Of a DNA stretch of 43,926 nucleotides, positions 8,435 through 16,426 are shown in pieces. The stretch is from NCBI GenBank assembly GCA_035283685.1, contig DATETJ010000005.1:1-43926 (forward strand), read 5' to 3'. How positions within the stretch are numbered: the first letter of the stretch is position 1; each line of letters begins with the position of its first letter. The position numbers and the translations under genes were made by a program. The notes beneath the pieces are model-generated. The model did not search any database. It had not been told where the DNA came from and was given only the letters and a program-made list of their open reading frames with translations. The stretch is from Candidatus Bathyarchaeia archaeon (GTDB lineage: Archaea > Thermoproteota > Bathyarchaeia > Bathyarchaeales > Bathyarchaeaceae).

Positions 8435-9717
8435 CGCTTCGCCCCAAAATCAGCGATTACGTTGGCATACACTTTAGCCGCGTTCTTAATGTCTTTAACG
8501 TAGACGAATTCATCGTAGGTGTGGGCTAACTCGCCACAGCCCGGTCCAAACGACATAGCTGGAATGCCGAGCATCCTGCGGAAGAAGTGAGCGTCAGTGG
8601 TCGCAGGCATGTAAGTCGGAGGCGGCACATACCCAAAGACCGGCTTAGCACCTTTCTGAATAGCTTTGACTAGAGAGTCGTCGGCAGGCGTGTACGAAGG
8701 CAACGTCTTGTTGATGACCGAAACCTCAAAGTCTTCTGGAAGCAGGCTACGCACAAATTTTTCCACACCGTCAGGACTCCCCCCAGCAGGCACGCGGATG
8801 TCGACTTCAGCCCAGCATTTCTCAGGCACAACATTAGTTTTGGTTCCACCAGCTATGACACCGATATTAACCGTGTAATGCGTAAGCGTCCTCACCAGCT
8901 TACTCGGCGCGATACCATCCTTCAACGCTAACCTGCGCTGTTCCCTTTCCCCGTTCTTGACCAGAGCCTTTGCATCTTGCGGTGTCTCAACCGCTTCAGC
9001 CTCCAAAGCCTTCAACGTTGGCAAAAAACTGGTTAACATTTCAATGGCGTTTCGACCCCGCGGCGGCGTGCTACCATGCGCTGGCTTGCCGAAAGCAGTG
9101 ATATTGAGCCAACAGGTTCCACGTTCCCCAGCAACTATGGAATAGTGCCCGTCCAAGTAGCCAGTTGGCTCAGTGATTAAGCAGGCGTCGCCCGTCAACT
9201 TCTTGTTCTGCACCAGCCAGATGACGCCAGCGGGTCCCTGAGCCTCCTCATCTGGAACATTAGCAACAGTGATTCTTTCTGGCAGCTCGTCTTCGAAATC
9301 TTTTGCAGCTGCCGTCGCCATAAGCTGCGCGGCTACGCCTGCCTTCTGGTCGGTTGCGCCTCGCCCGTACAGTTTGCCCTGCTTGACTTCGCCCTTGTAC
9401 GGGGGCACAGTCCACTTAGTTGTGTCGCCAGCTGGAACTACGTCCATGTGTCCGCATAGAATCAGCGAAGGCTTGCCCTTTCCAACAGTGCCTATTACAC
9501 TGACGTGTCCCTCTTCCGGTTCAAGCTTCTGATAACTGATGCCCTCCTGTTTCAGAAAGTCTTCACACACTTTCGCAACGTCTGAGACATCTCCGGGGGG
9601 ATTCTCACTTCTCGCTTGAACCAGCTCGCTGCACAGTTTGGTTAATTCGTTCTGGCGTTTCTCAATGATGTCAGCCACTTTTTGGTTGAGTGATTTCAAC
9701 TTGTCGCACCTGCGCAA
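8431..9717 (-). CDS. M20-family metallopeptidase (ArgE/DapE/ACY1 type)
   Basis: A 428-aa zinc-dependent amidohydrolase of the M20 family. Metal ligands and catalytic residues are visible: LCGHMDVVPAGDTTKW (His and the D-x-V motif), YGRGATDQKAGVA, the general base pair in VPDEEAQGP, EPTG, and the dimerisation domain starting GERGTCWLNITAFGKPAHGS. The C-terminal THFF-type ligand is in TTDAHFFRRMLG. Substrates of this family include acetyl-ornithine/citrulline, succinyl-DAP and dipeptides; specificity cannot be chosen here. The start is a TTG at 9717, with other TTG codons close by. It is single and divergent from rps6e. Confidence 0.88.
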   Translation of the reverse strand: MRRCDKLKSLNQKVADIIEKRQNELTKLCSELVQARSENPPGDVSDVAKVCEDFLKQEGISYQKLEPEEGHVSVIGTVGKGKPSLILCGHMDVVPAGDTTKWTVPPYKGEVKQGKLYGRGATDQKAGVAAQLMATAAAKDFEDELPERITVANVPDEEAQGPAGVIWLVQNKKLTGDACLITEPTGYLDGHYSIVAGERGTCWLNITAFGKPAHGSTPPRGRNAIEMLTSFLPTLKALEAEAVETPQDAKALVKNGEREQRRLALKDGIAPSKLVRTLTHYTVNIGVIAGGTKTNVVPEKCWAEVDIRVPAGGSPDGVEKFVRSLLPEDFEVSVINKTLPSYTPADDSLVKAIQKGAKPVFGYVPPPTYMPATTDAHFFRRMLGIPAMSFGPGCGELAHTYDEFVYVKDIKNAAKVYANVIADFGAKR

Positions 9718-9753
9718 AGTTCTGCTTATGATTGTAGATAGGTTTCAGCAAAC

Positions 9754-9764
9754 GCTTAATAAAT
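9754..9764 (+). promoter_or_regulatory. Probable TATA box for rps6e
   Basis: A/T-rich TTAATAAAT box about 55 bp before the S6e start and in the divergent intergenic region. It could equally serve the M20 gene on the opposite strand, since its complement reads ATTTATTAA. Confidence 0.4.
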
Positions 9765-9818
9765 GGATACTTATCTTCTCTATGCCTAATCAAGTTTCAT
9801 GGAGAGACAGCTTCAACC

Positions 9819-10307
9819 ATGGCGAAGTTCAAGGTCATTGTCTCCGACCCGTCTGCCAAATCAAAAGTCGTCGAGCTAGAAGGCGCCCGAGCCGTGCCCC
9901 TAATCGGCAAACGCATAGGCGAAACCATAGACGGCACAGTTGTAGGCATGTCAGGCGCCAAAATGCAAATCACAGGCGGCTCAGACAAAGACGGCTTTCC
10001 CATGCGCCCCAACGTACACGGCGGCGTACGAATCAGCGTCATGCTAAGCAAAGGCATAGGATTCCACCCCACACACGAAGGCGAACGCCAACGCAAAACA
10101 GTCCGCGGAAACATCATAACCGAAGACATAGTCCAAATCAACATGAAAACGCTGGAAAAAGAGAAGAAAGCGGAGAAACCCAAGAAAACCAAGAAACCAA
10201 AAGTTGAAGCAGAAGCTGAACCCGAGTCTACTCAACCCGCACAACCCTCAACCGCCACAAGCGGAGGTGAAACCGCTGAAGAAACTGCCCAAACAACCGG
10301 AGGTTAA
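9819..10307 (+). CDS. rps6e: 30S ribosomal protein S6e
   Basis: Archaeal/eukaryotic-type small-subunit protein. The core (residues 1 to about 110) is typical: FKVIVSDPSAKSKVVELEG, GKRIGETIDGTVVGM, QITGGSDKDGFPMRPNVHGG, GERQRKTVRGNIITEDIVQIN. It is followed by a ~50-residue low-complexity tail rich in Lys, Glu, Ala, Pro, Ser and Thr, longer than needed for the fold. Its last 41 bp overlap the start of aIF2-gamma in another frame, so the two are translationally linked. Confidence 0.97.
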   Translation: MAKFKVIVSDPSAKSKVVELEGARAVPLIGKRIGETIDGTVVGMSGAKMQITGGSDKDGFPMRPNVHGGVRISVMLSKGIGFHPTHEGERQRKTVRGNIITEDIVQINMKTLEKEKKAEKPKKTKKPKVEAEAEPESTQPAQPSTATSGGETAEETAQTTGG

Positions 10308-11511
10308 CATAGGCACAATTGGACACGTGGATCACGGCAAAACCACACTTGTCCAGTCGTTAACCGGTGTTTGGGCATCAAGACACAGCGAAGAACTTCG
10401 CCGCGGCATCACAATCAAACTAGGCTACGCAGACACGCCTGTATACAAATGCCCCGACTGCCCGCCACCACAGTGTTATTCAACCGAACCCAAATGCAAA
10501 GGCTGCCCAAAACCAGGCGAATTCGTCAGAGCCGTCAGCTTTGTAGATGCACCCGGCCACGAAGCATTGATGGCCACGATGCTTTCAGGCGCAGCCGTGA
10601 TGGACGGAGCCATGCTTGTCGTAGCCGCCGACGAAACTTGTCCTCAACCCCAAACTAGAGAGCACTTGGCTGCTATTGAAATTGTGAACGTCAAGAACCT
10701 CATCATCATACAAAACAAGATCGATTTAGTTGACGAGAAAAGAGCGCTAGAAAACTACGAGCAAATAAAGAGCTTTGTCAAAGGCAGCATAGCTGAAAAC
10801 GCGCCCATCATTCCCATTTCAGCCCAGCACGGCGCGAACATTGACGTTTTGATCCAAGCCTTAGAAGAACACGTTCCCACACCCAAACGTGATTCGACAA
10901 AACCAGTAAGGATGTCTGTTCTCAGGTCTTTCGACGTGAACAAACCAGGCACAACTGTGGACGAATTGGCTGGCGGCGTTTTGGGCGGAACGATATTCCA
11001 AGGCGTACTCAAAGTTAACGACGAAGTAGAGATTCGCCCAGGAGTCAGAGTGGAAAAAGCTGGAAGAACCATTTATGAACCGTTGTACTCAGAGGTGACC
11101 ACCCTTCAAGCAGGCGGCAACGCCGTTGACGAAGCTCGACCAGGAGGTCTAGTGGGCATGGGCACACTACTTGATCCGTCTCTGACCAAAGCCGATGGCT
11201 TGACAGGCAACATTGTCGGAAAGCCTGAGACGTTGCCGCCCACGCTTTCAGAGTTAACAATGGAGACCCACCTGTTTCCACGCGCACTGGGAACCAAAGA
11301 GCTAATGGAGATCGAAAACGTGCGCGTCGGCGAAGCTCTTCTACTAGATGTGGGAACCACCATAACATCTGGAGCTGTTACATCGATAAGAGGCGAAAAC
11401 GCCACGCTGAAACTCAGTCGCCCGGTAAGTGCTGAAGAAGGCGCGCGAACCGCGATAAGCCGCAAAATCGCTGGAAGATGGCGACTCATAGGCTATGGTA
11501 TAATCACGTAG
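10267..11511 (+). CDS. eif2g: Translation initiation factor aIF2 subunit gamma
   Basis: GTPase subunit of aIF2, which brings Met-tRNAi to the small ribosomal subunit. I place the start at the GTG at 10267 (V-K-P-L-K-K-L-P-K-Q-P-E-V-N-I-G), giving 414 aa, the usual length. G1 is GHVDHGKTT, G3 is DAPGHEALMATML, and G4 is QNKIDLVDE. The gamma-specific zinc knuckle has CPDC and CKGC (about residues 60-80). Domains II and III follow, with KPGTTVDELAGGVLGGT and the terminal RWRLIGYG. It overlaps S6e by 41 bp; S6e-aIF2-gamma is a common archaeal order. Confidence 0.97.
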   Translation: MKPLKKLPKQPEVNIGTIGHVDHGKTTLVQSLTGVWASRHSEELRRGITIKLGYADTPVYKCPDCPPPQCYSTEPKCKGCPKPGEFVRAVSFVDAPGHEALMATMLSGAAVMDGAMLVVAADETCPQPQTREHLAAIEIVNVKNLIIIQNKIDLVDEKRALENYEQIKSFVKGSIAENAPIIPISAQHGANIDVLIQALEEHVPTPKRDSTKPVRMSVLRSFDVNKPGTTVDELAGGVLGGTIFQGVLKVNDEVEIRPGVRVEKAGRTIYEPLYSEVTTLQAGGNAVDEARPGGLVGMGTLLDPSLTKADGLTGNIVGKPETLPPTLSELTMETHLFPRALGTKELMEIENVRVGEALLLDVGTTITSGAVTSIRGENATLKLSRPVSAEEGARTAISRKIAGRWRLIGYGIIT

Positions 11512-11625
11512 TCATTAGGTAAGAGTGCACTTCACAGAGAGGCTTGCATATTTAGCGTCCTGATTTCTCCGTAAATCGTTAATGCAACTTCTTGTCTCTG
11601 TTGCTATGTTGCCAAATCGGCAGAG

Positions 11626-11635
11626 GGGGAGATGA
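11626..11635 (+). promoter_or_regulatory. Strong Shine-Dalgarno before the secreted dockerin-like gene
   Basis: GGGGAGATGAT lies 4-8 bases before the ATG at 11639 and is a near-perfect complement to the archaeal 16S 3' end, which fixes the start. A TATA-like CATATTTAG lies about 90 bp upstream near 11549. Confidence 0.6.
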
Positions 11636-11638
11636 TTT

Positions 11639-12169
11639 ATGAATGTAAAACAATTCATGATAGGAATGCTACTAGCGTTAGCCTTGTTGACTATGGCTCA
11701 CGCTCCGTTGTCGGGTCAACAGGGCAACGGTCGATATGATCCGTGGCTTGATTACGACGAAAACGGAATCATAGATGCCAATGAGCTTCAGCGATTGGGA
11801 GAGGCATACGGCTCCACAGGAGATCCCACGAAAAACATTACCATAGCTGGCCATGCAACACAGTATCTTAGACCGGGTGGCGTGAACATTATGATTCCGC
11901 CATCAGGTAGTTGGCTTTCAAGCATGATCTCAATCGATGGTTACGCCAAGGTAACAGTCTTAATCTGGTTGTCAACACCTGGAAACTGTTATTTCAAAAT
12001 ATATGCCGGCGACGACGCTGGTTATTCATGGCTCATAGAAACAGCTACCCCAAATGGCCAGAGCTGGGTCAAAACCTATGACGCCATGAGCCAGCGAATT
12101 CAAATAGAAATCTTCAATAGCAGTCCTAGCACCGTAACGGCACAGGTAAGCGTTTACCTCGTGGCATAA
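11639..12169 (+). CDS. Secreted protein with dockerin-like calcium-binding motif
   Basis: A 176-aa predicted exported protein. Residues 1-27 form a Sec signal peptide (MNVKQFMIGMLLALALLTM) with cleavage around AHAPLSG-Q. A dockerin/EF-hand-like loop follows (residues 33-62): Asp38, Asp40, Asn42, Gly43 and Asp46 in WLDYDENGIIDANELQRLG, then EAYGSTGDP. The rest (about 65-176) is a beta-rich domain with no recognised family. Similar D-x-D-x-N-G-x-I-D segments after a signal peptide occur in surface proteins, where they bind calcium. The gene is isolated and strongly Shine-Dalgarno-led. The function is unknown. Confidence 0.75.
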   Translation: MNVKQFMIGMLLALALLTMAHAPLSGQQGNGRYDPWLDYDENGIIDANELQRLGEAYGSTGDPTKNITIAGHATQYLRPGGVNIMIPPSGSWLSSMISIDGYAKVTVLIWLSTPGNCYFKIYAGDDAGYSWLIETATPNGQSWVKTYDAMSQRIQIEIFNSSPSTVTAQVSVYLVA

Positions 12170-12244
12170 AATGCCTATATGTCTCACGCCGTCCCATTGT
12201 AAACTGGAAGACGTCATCACAGAAGAACGCAGAGGAGCAGAGCC

Positions 12245-13492
12245 TCAGGCTTCCTTTATCTCGGGTTCTTTCACTTTACTAATTAGCAGCGCCGCGGCTG
12301 CGAGTTCAGTCGTGGCAAAGATGTAGAAGGGCACAGCTGGACCAAATGTCTGGTAAGCGAAGCCTCCTGCAAGCGCACCTAAGCCAACAGCGAGAAAGCT
12401 GCTCATATCCCACAGTGCGTTTACGCGTCCCCTGACTGGTCTTGGCGTAAGATCGGCTTGAAGAGCCTCATGCGCCGGCGCGTAATAGATTCCCGCTGCC
12501 ACAAGTAAGAGAGCGGACACCACGACTTGTGTAAGTGACTGTGACATAGTGAAAATTAGAATCATAGGAATTGTGAGCAGCAACGAAAACGCCATGGCTC
12601 TTTTCTTACCGAATTTGTCGCTGAGCCAGCCGCCTGGGATTCTCACAACGCTTGCCACCAAGATCTGAAGGCTGACGACTGCGCCCCAGTCGAAGGCGGT
12701 GAGCCCAACTACGTTTGACGCGTATAAGATGTAATACTGCGAGACTGCACCGTTGGCAAACACGACCAAAGCGTAGGAAGCCATTAGAGCTTTGAGGCTT
12801 TGAGGCAACCCGAGAAAGGAGGGCTTTTCAAAGCTCAGAATGCTGTTACGCGAAGGTGAACGATCTTTCTGTGCATCCTTAGGATGCAGTGTTTCTTTTA
12901 GCATTGCGAATAAGGGAATTATCGAGATCAGCGCAAAGACTGCTCCGTATATGCAAGCCACTTTGAACCCATCTTCTAAACCATATTTCAGAATGATCCA
13001 CCCTCCAATTGACGGCGAGATGATTGACGGAAGTGTTGAGACGACTTGAAGAGCAGCAATTCCAGTGGTCCGTTTCTCGGGTGGAATAGAGTCGACAACA
13101 GTGGCGCGGGTTGCTGGATTAGATATAGCTCCAATCGCGGCGAACACAGTTATTAGGCCAAAAACTCGCCAATCCTGAGCGACTGCATATAAAAAGGGAA
13201 ATACAGCGCCAAGCAAGGCTGCAGTAACCATGATCTTTCGCCTGCCATGATTGTCAGCTATGAAGCCTCCAATTGGGAGAAAGACTAGTTGAACCAGCGA
13301 TGCGGCAAATGTTAGCATACCTAACGTGAATGGGTCACCGCCGATTTGTACGAAGTATAGGGGGAGATAAACGCCTATGAACCCGCCCATCGCCCTTATG
13401 GCGCTGCTTAAAGCCAATGCGGAGATATTTCGACTGAACAAAGAGCTGTTTTGCTGCCGTTCCTGCTCGGTTGCAACTGTCACTTGCGACAA
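12245..13492 (-). CDS. MFS transporter
   Basis: A 415-aa 12-helix transporter. The MFS signature after helix 2 is GGFIADNHGRRKIMV, repeated in the second half as GGWLSDKFGKKRAMA; both are D-x-x-G-R/K-K/R type loops. A central loop is charged (KETLHPKDAQKDRSPSR). The substrate is unknown. The start is a TTG at 13492, only 4 bp after the TAG of the transglutaminase-like gene, so the two are probably one transcript. It is unrelated in detail to the MFS gene at 3795-5018. Confidence 0.87.
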   Translation of the reverse strand: MSQVTVATEQERQQNSSLFSRNISALALSSAIRAMGGFIGVYLPLYFVQIGGDPFTLGMLTFAASLVQLVFLPIGGFIADNHGRRKIMVTAALLGAVFPFLYAVAQDWRVFGLITVFAAIGAISNPATRATVVDSIPPEKRTTGIAALQVVSTLPSIISPSIGGWIILKYGLEDGFKVACIYGAVFALISIIPLFAMLKETLHPKDAQKDRSPSRNSILSFEKPSFLGLPQSLKALMASYALVVFANGAVSQYYILYASNVVGLTAFDWGAVVSLQILVASVVRIPGGWLSDKFGKKRAMAFSLLLTIPMILIFTMSQSLTQVVVSALLLVAAGIYYAPAHEALQADLTPRPVRGRVNALWDMSSFLAVGLGALAGGFAYQTFGPAVPFYIFATTELAAAALLISKVKEPEIKEA

Positions 13493-13496
13493 TTTA

Positions 13497-13979
13497 CTAG
13501 TCCTTTGCCAGCTTGTAGTTTCTTGTTATGTTTTCTATGGCGCCGTTTTCGAAGGCGTATATTTCTATTAGGTTCTTTTTCCAGTCTCTTTCATACATAT
13601 AGGGGTCGTCTACTCGTTTTTCGGAAGGATCAATGTGAATCCATCTTTTCTGCTGCTCATCCCACACCTCGGTCCACACGTGATCCGATATGTCAAGTAT
13701 CAATCTCGCTCGATACCAGTGCGCTAGGCACAAGCTGGTGAAGAGAATGCTGAATTCACCGCATCTACCACGGCCATAAGCTAGAATTTCCCCTGGATCG
13801 TTGTGGCGTTTTATGTCTCCTTTGTCGAACTTCAACCGTTCATGCATCCAATCGAGTAACTCGCTTATCGTGTATCTTCTTTCAAACAACGCCATCAATC
13901 TGACAAGCAAGGAAGGCTCAGCTAGGTTTTCGCTTATTTCACGATACTTATCAATGGAATTCTGATGCGCGGACACCAT
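13497..13979 (-). CDS. Transglutaminase-like protein resembling peptide:N-glycanase
   Basis: A 160-aa protein with a papain-like transglutaminase core and a full catalytic triad: Cys73 in GRGRCGEFSILF, His100 in DISDHVWTEVWD, and Asp117 in RWIHIDPSE. The spacing and the DHVWTEVW / W-x-H-x-D-P-S-E motifs are closest to PNGase (which removes N-glycans from misfolded glycoproteins) rather than to secreted bacterial transglutaminases. No signal peptide or membrane helix is seen, so it is probably cytoplasmic. It lacks the zinc-binding CxxC pair of eukaryotic PNGase. Activity on N-glycans is inference. Confidence 0.82.
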   Translation of the reverse strand: MVSAHQNSIDKYREISENLAEPSLLVRLMALFERRYTISELLDWMHERLKFDKGDIKRHNDPGEILAYGRGRCGEFSILFTSLCLAHWYRARLILDISDHVWTEVWDEQQKRWIHIDPSEKRVDDPYMYERDWKKNLIEIYAFENGAIENITRNYKLAKD

Positions 13980-14120
13980 GCTGTTAATCCTCGCTTCGTA
14001 GTTCTCTTTGGCTGCTGATCAAATGAAGAAGAAGGTTGCCGAATAGTTAGTAGTTGTGCAGCAAGAATCAATATTCACAATATCGCGCTTGACGGGGCAC
14101 GTGTCAATGATATTTCCAAA

Positions 14121-14128
14121 CTTATATC
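14121..14128 (+). promoter_or_regulatory. TATA box of the PIN-Rpo7-Spt4 operon
   Basis: CTTATATC centred about 30 bp before the ATG at 14155, preceded by an A-rich BRE-like stretch. The spacing predicts a transcript that starts at or within a few bases of the start codon, so the first gene is probably leaderless. Confidence 0.6.
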
Positions 14129-14154
14129 TGTAAAGAGCAGTGATTGGTAGAACC

Positions 14155-14553
14155 ATGGCTCAAAAAGTAATCATGGACTCCAACTTCTTCTTCATTCCCT
14201 CACAGTTTAGGATCGACATTTTCGAGGCAATGATGAACTTGCTTAACCAGAAATACGAGCCGATCCTGCTCTCGACAACGCTTCAGGAGCTGCAGAAAAT
14301 GGCGGAGAAGGGAGCGCCTGCACTTCGCAAACAGGCGCGAATCGCCTTGAAACTTGCGGAAAGATGCCAATTGGTCAATGTTGAAAGAAATAAAAGAGAG
14401 AGTGGTGACGACGTGATTGCCCGAGTTGCTGCAGAGTGGAAATGCGCAGTAGCTACAAACGACTCGGCGCTGAGGCGAAGATTAAGGGATATAAGCATCC
14501 CTGTAATCTATTTGAGGCAAAAATCCCGTTTGGAATTGGAGGGAAGCCTTTAA
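14155..14553 (+). CDS. PIN-domain protein, Fcf1/Utp23-like
   Basis: A 132-aa PIN nuclease-fold protein from ATG 14155 (MAQKVIMDSNFFFIPSQF). Acidic residues of the PIN active site are visible: Asp8 in MDSNFF, Glu in TTLQELQKMAEKG, and the pair of Asp in SGDDVIARVA and ATNDSALRRRL. The N-D-S/D-L-R-R-R ending is typical of the Fcf1 group, involved in pre-rRNA processing in eukaryotes. In archaea this gene commonly sits between aIF2-gamma and Rpo7, as here, which supports a role in ribosome biogenesis. No partner antitoxin is present, so a VapC toxin is unlikely. Confidence 0.88.
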   Translation: MAQKVIMDSNFFFIPSQFRIDIFEAMMNLLNQKYEPILLSTTLQELQKMAEKGAPALRKQARIALKLAERCQLVNVERNKRESGDDVIARVAAEWKCAVATNDSALRRRLRDISIPVIYLRQKSRLELEGSL

Positions 14554-14586
14554 CTAGCTAAAGGTAAACGTGGGTAGGGACAAATC

Positions 14587-15204
14587 ATGTTCAAGCTTGT
14601 TTCTCTTGAGGATACCATCCGTATTCCGCCTGAAAAGTTCGGCGACCCAATTGAAGCTGTAGGATATGCCCAATTGAAAAGCAAGTATGAGGGCATGGTT
14701 GACGAGGAACTCGGCTACGTCATAGCTGTTACCGACATACAAATCAACCCTGTGGGCAAGATTATTCCAGGCGAGGGCGCAACCTACAACCGAGCTGTGT
14801 TCTCGCTGTTGACATTTTATCCAAAGCTTCAAGAGGTGGTGGAAGGCGAAGTTGTGGAAATCGCCGAGTTCGGCGCATTCGTACGAGTGGGGCCAATAGA
14901 CACGTTGCTTCACGTTTCTCAACTCATGGACGATTTCATATCCTACGATGAAAAACAAGGCGTCTTAATGGGCAAAGAAACCAGACGCAAGCTGGCAACA
15001 GGCGACCACGTCAGAGTGCGCATCACAGCCGTCTCGTTGGGAAGGGGCGGAGGCTCAGGCAAAGTCGGTGTCACAGCGCGCCAACCCTTCTTAGGCAAGC
15101 TGGAATGGCTAAAACAGGATGTGGAAAGATTGAAGAGCGGCGCAGCAGAGAAACCCAAGAAAGCAGCGCCAACCGCTCCAGCAGCAAAACGAGCTAAGCG
15201 TTAA
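14587..15204 (+). CDS. rpo7: DNA-directed RNA polymerase subunit Rpo7 (RpoE1)
   Basis: Stalk subunit of archaeal RNA polymerase, partner of Rpo4, which binds emerging RNA. It has 205 aa. The N-terminal tip domain (1 to about 80) contains PPEKFGDPIEAVGYAQLKSK and EGMVDEELGYVIAV. The S1/OB domain follows, with EVVEGEVVEIAEFGAFVRVG and DTLLHVSQLMDDF. The core ends near residue 180. A K/A/P-rich tail of ~22 residues (EKPKKAAPTAPAAKRAKR) extends beyond the fold. Spt4 follows 24 bp downstream, the standard archaeal order. Confidence 0.97.
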   Translation: MFKLVSLEDTIRIPPEKFGDPIEAVGYAQLKSKYEGMVDEELGYVIAVTDIQINPVGKIIPGEGATYNRAVFSLLTFYPKLQEVVEGEVVEIAEFGAFVRVGPIDTLLHVSQLMDDFISYDEKQGVLMGKETRRKLATGDHVRVRITAVSLGRGGGSGKVGVTARQPFLGKLEWLKQDVERLKSGAAEKPKKAAPTAPAAKRAKR

Positions 15205-15228
15205 ACCGGCGGAGGAGAAGCCTAGTCC

Positions 15229-15414
15229 ATGGGCGGAAAAGCTTGCCGAGACTGCAACTACGTTACGACAGAAACCACCTGTCCAAACTGCAAATCCACT
15301 AGCTTCAGTGATGATTACTCTGGAATCGTCATCATTTTCGATCCGGAGACCTCAGCCATAGCCAAAGCCATGAAAGCCACGAAAAAAGGCAAATACGCCC
15401 TAAGAGTACGCTAG
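15229..15414 (+). CDS. spt4: Transcription elongation factor Spt4 (RpoE2)
   Basis: A 61-aa zinc protein that pairs with Spt5 to stimulate RNA polymerase processivity. Two CxxC pairs are visible: ACRDC at the N-terminus and TCPNCKS, followed by the Spt4 core SFSDDYSGIVIIFDPETSAIA and a basic tail ending RV. It lies between Rpo7 and the dephospho-CoA kinase. The length is normal for archaeal Spt4. Confidence 0.95.
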   Translation: MGGKACRDCNYVTTETTCPNCKSTSFSDDYSGIVIIFDPETSAIAKAMKATKKGKYALRVR

Positions 15415-15458
15415 AAAGTTACCTTTTCTGAATAGCATCAATACGGAGAATTAAGTAC

Positions 15459-16001
15459 ATGAGCGTTAAACCAAAACACACACTCGTCCTCAAACCAGAG
15501 CTACGCCAAGAACTGAAGAATCCATTGGGATTGCTGATCAAAGGCACGCCAGAACAAACAATGAAGCAGCTGAGCCTGCTGATCCAGAGAGAAAAACCAG
15601 AATACCTAATCTCGGTTGGAGATGTCGTTTCCCAAAACATGCTGAAGACCGGCGTTCAACCGCACCTTATGATTGTTGACGGCAAAGTCATGAGAGAAAA
15701 AACTCAGACCATCAAAACACAGAAGAGCCGGAAGATAAAAGCCGAAAACCCTGCAGGAACCATAACCGCTCAATCGTGGCTAGTCGTCAAAGAGGCTTTG
15801 AGGCAGAAACAACCGACGCAGATCATGATTGATGGTGAAGAAGACCTGTTGACCCTTGTTGCTGTGTTGATGGCGCCGCAAGGCTCGTACGTGGTTTATG
15901 GACAGCCCCATGAAGGTATTGTAGCCGTCAAAGTGGATGAAACAGCAAAACACAAGGTGAATCTCATCATAAAGGCTATGGAGCCTCTCCCAAAAAGCTA
16001 A
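15459..16001 (+). CDS. GTP-dependent dephospho-CoA kinase (DUF359)
   Basis: A 180-aa member of the former DUF359 family, which phosphorylates dephospho-CoA with GTP in the last step of archaeal CoA biosynthesis. Visible signatures are LRQELKNPLGLLIKGTPEQT, YLISVGDVVSQNMLKTGVQP, IVDGKVMREKT, AENPAGTITAQSW, MIDGEEDLLTL and APQGSYVVYGQPHEGIV. The conserved D-G-E-E-D near residue 127 matches the catalytic acidic cluster of this family. It sits in the Spt4-DPCK-S24e-S27ae order common in archaea. Confidence 0.93.
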   Translation: MSVKPKHTLVLKPELRQELKNPLGLLIKGTPEQTMKQLSLLIQREKPEYLISVGDVVSQNMLKTGVQPHLMIVDGKVMREKTQTIKTQKSRKIKAENPAGTITAQSWLVVKEALRQKQPTQIMIDGEEDLLTLVAVLMAPQGSYVVYGQPHEGIVAVKVDETAKHKVNLIIKAMEPLPKS

Positions 16002-16055
16002 AGTAACAGATGTCGCATCAAATCAACGAACTCACATCACGAAGAGGACGTTTAA

Positions 16056-16421
16056 ATGGAAGTTACAATCACGCAGCAGCAATACAACCCCTTGCTAAAG
16101 CGTAAGGAAATAGCCTTCACAGTTGATCATAAGCAGACGAGGGGCACACCAACACGCTTGGAAGTGCGCGATGAGTTGGCGCAAATACTCAAGGCAAAAC
16201 CCGAAGTCGTCTACGTCAAACGTATCGGAACCAAAGCTGGAACCATGACTGCCACAGGCGAAGCCAACGCCTACGACTCAGTTGAACAAGCCAAACGCAT
16301 CGAGCCAAAATACATAATCGAACGAAACACGCCAAAGGAAAAGAAAGAAGAAACCGAGAAAACCGAAGCTCAACCACCACCAACACAGAAGACTGAGCAA
16401 CCAGCTAAAACAGAGGGATAA
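16056..16421 (+). CDS. rps24e: 30S ribosomal protein S24e
   Basis: A 121-aa small-subunit protein. The core has NPLLKRKEIAFTVDHKQTRG, LEVRDELAQILKAKPEVVYV, GTKAGTMTATGEANAYDS and the RIEPKYIIER strand. After residue ~90 a low-complexity K/E/T/P/Q tail of about 30 residues follows, ending PAKTEG. The next gene (S27ae) starts 5 bp after the stop. Confidence 0.96.
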   Translation: MEVTITQQQYNPLLKRKEIAFTVDHKQTRGTPTRLEVRDELAQILKAKPEVVYVKRIGTKAGTMTATGEANAYDSVEQAKRIEPKYIIERNTPKEKKEETEKTEAQPPPTQKTEQPAKTEG

Positions 16422-16426
16422 ACTGC

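Noticed and set aside
10204-10266. Upstream ATG for aIF2-gamma at 10204.
   Set aside because: Residues added are a shadow of the S6e tail; the GTG at 10267 gives the normal aIF2-gamma N-terminus.
14155-14553. VapC toxin interpretation of the PIN protein.
   Set aside because: No antitoxin gene is adjacent and the Fcf1-Rpo7-Spt4 context points to rRNA processing.
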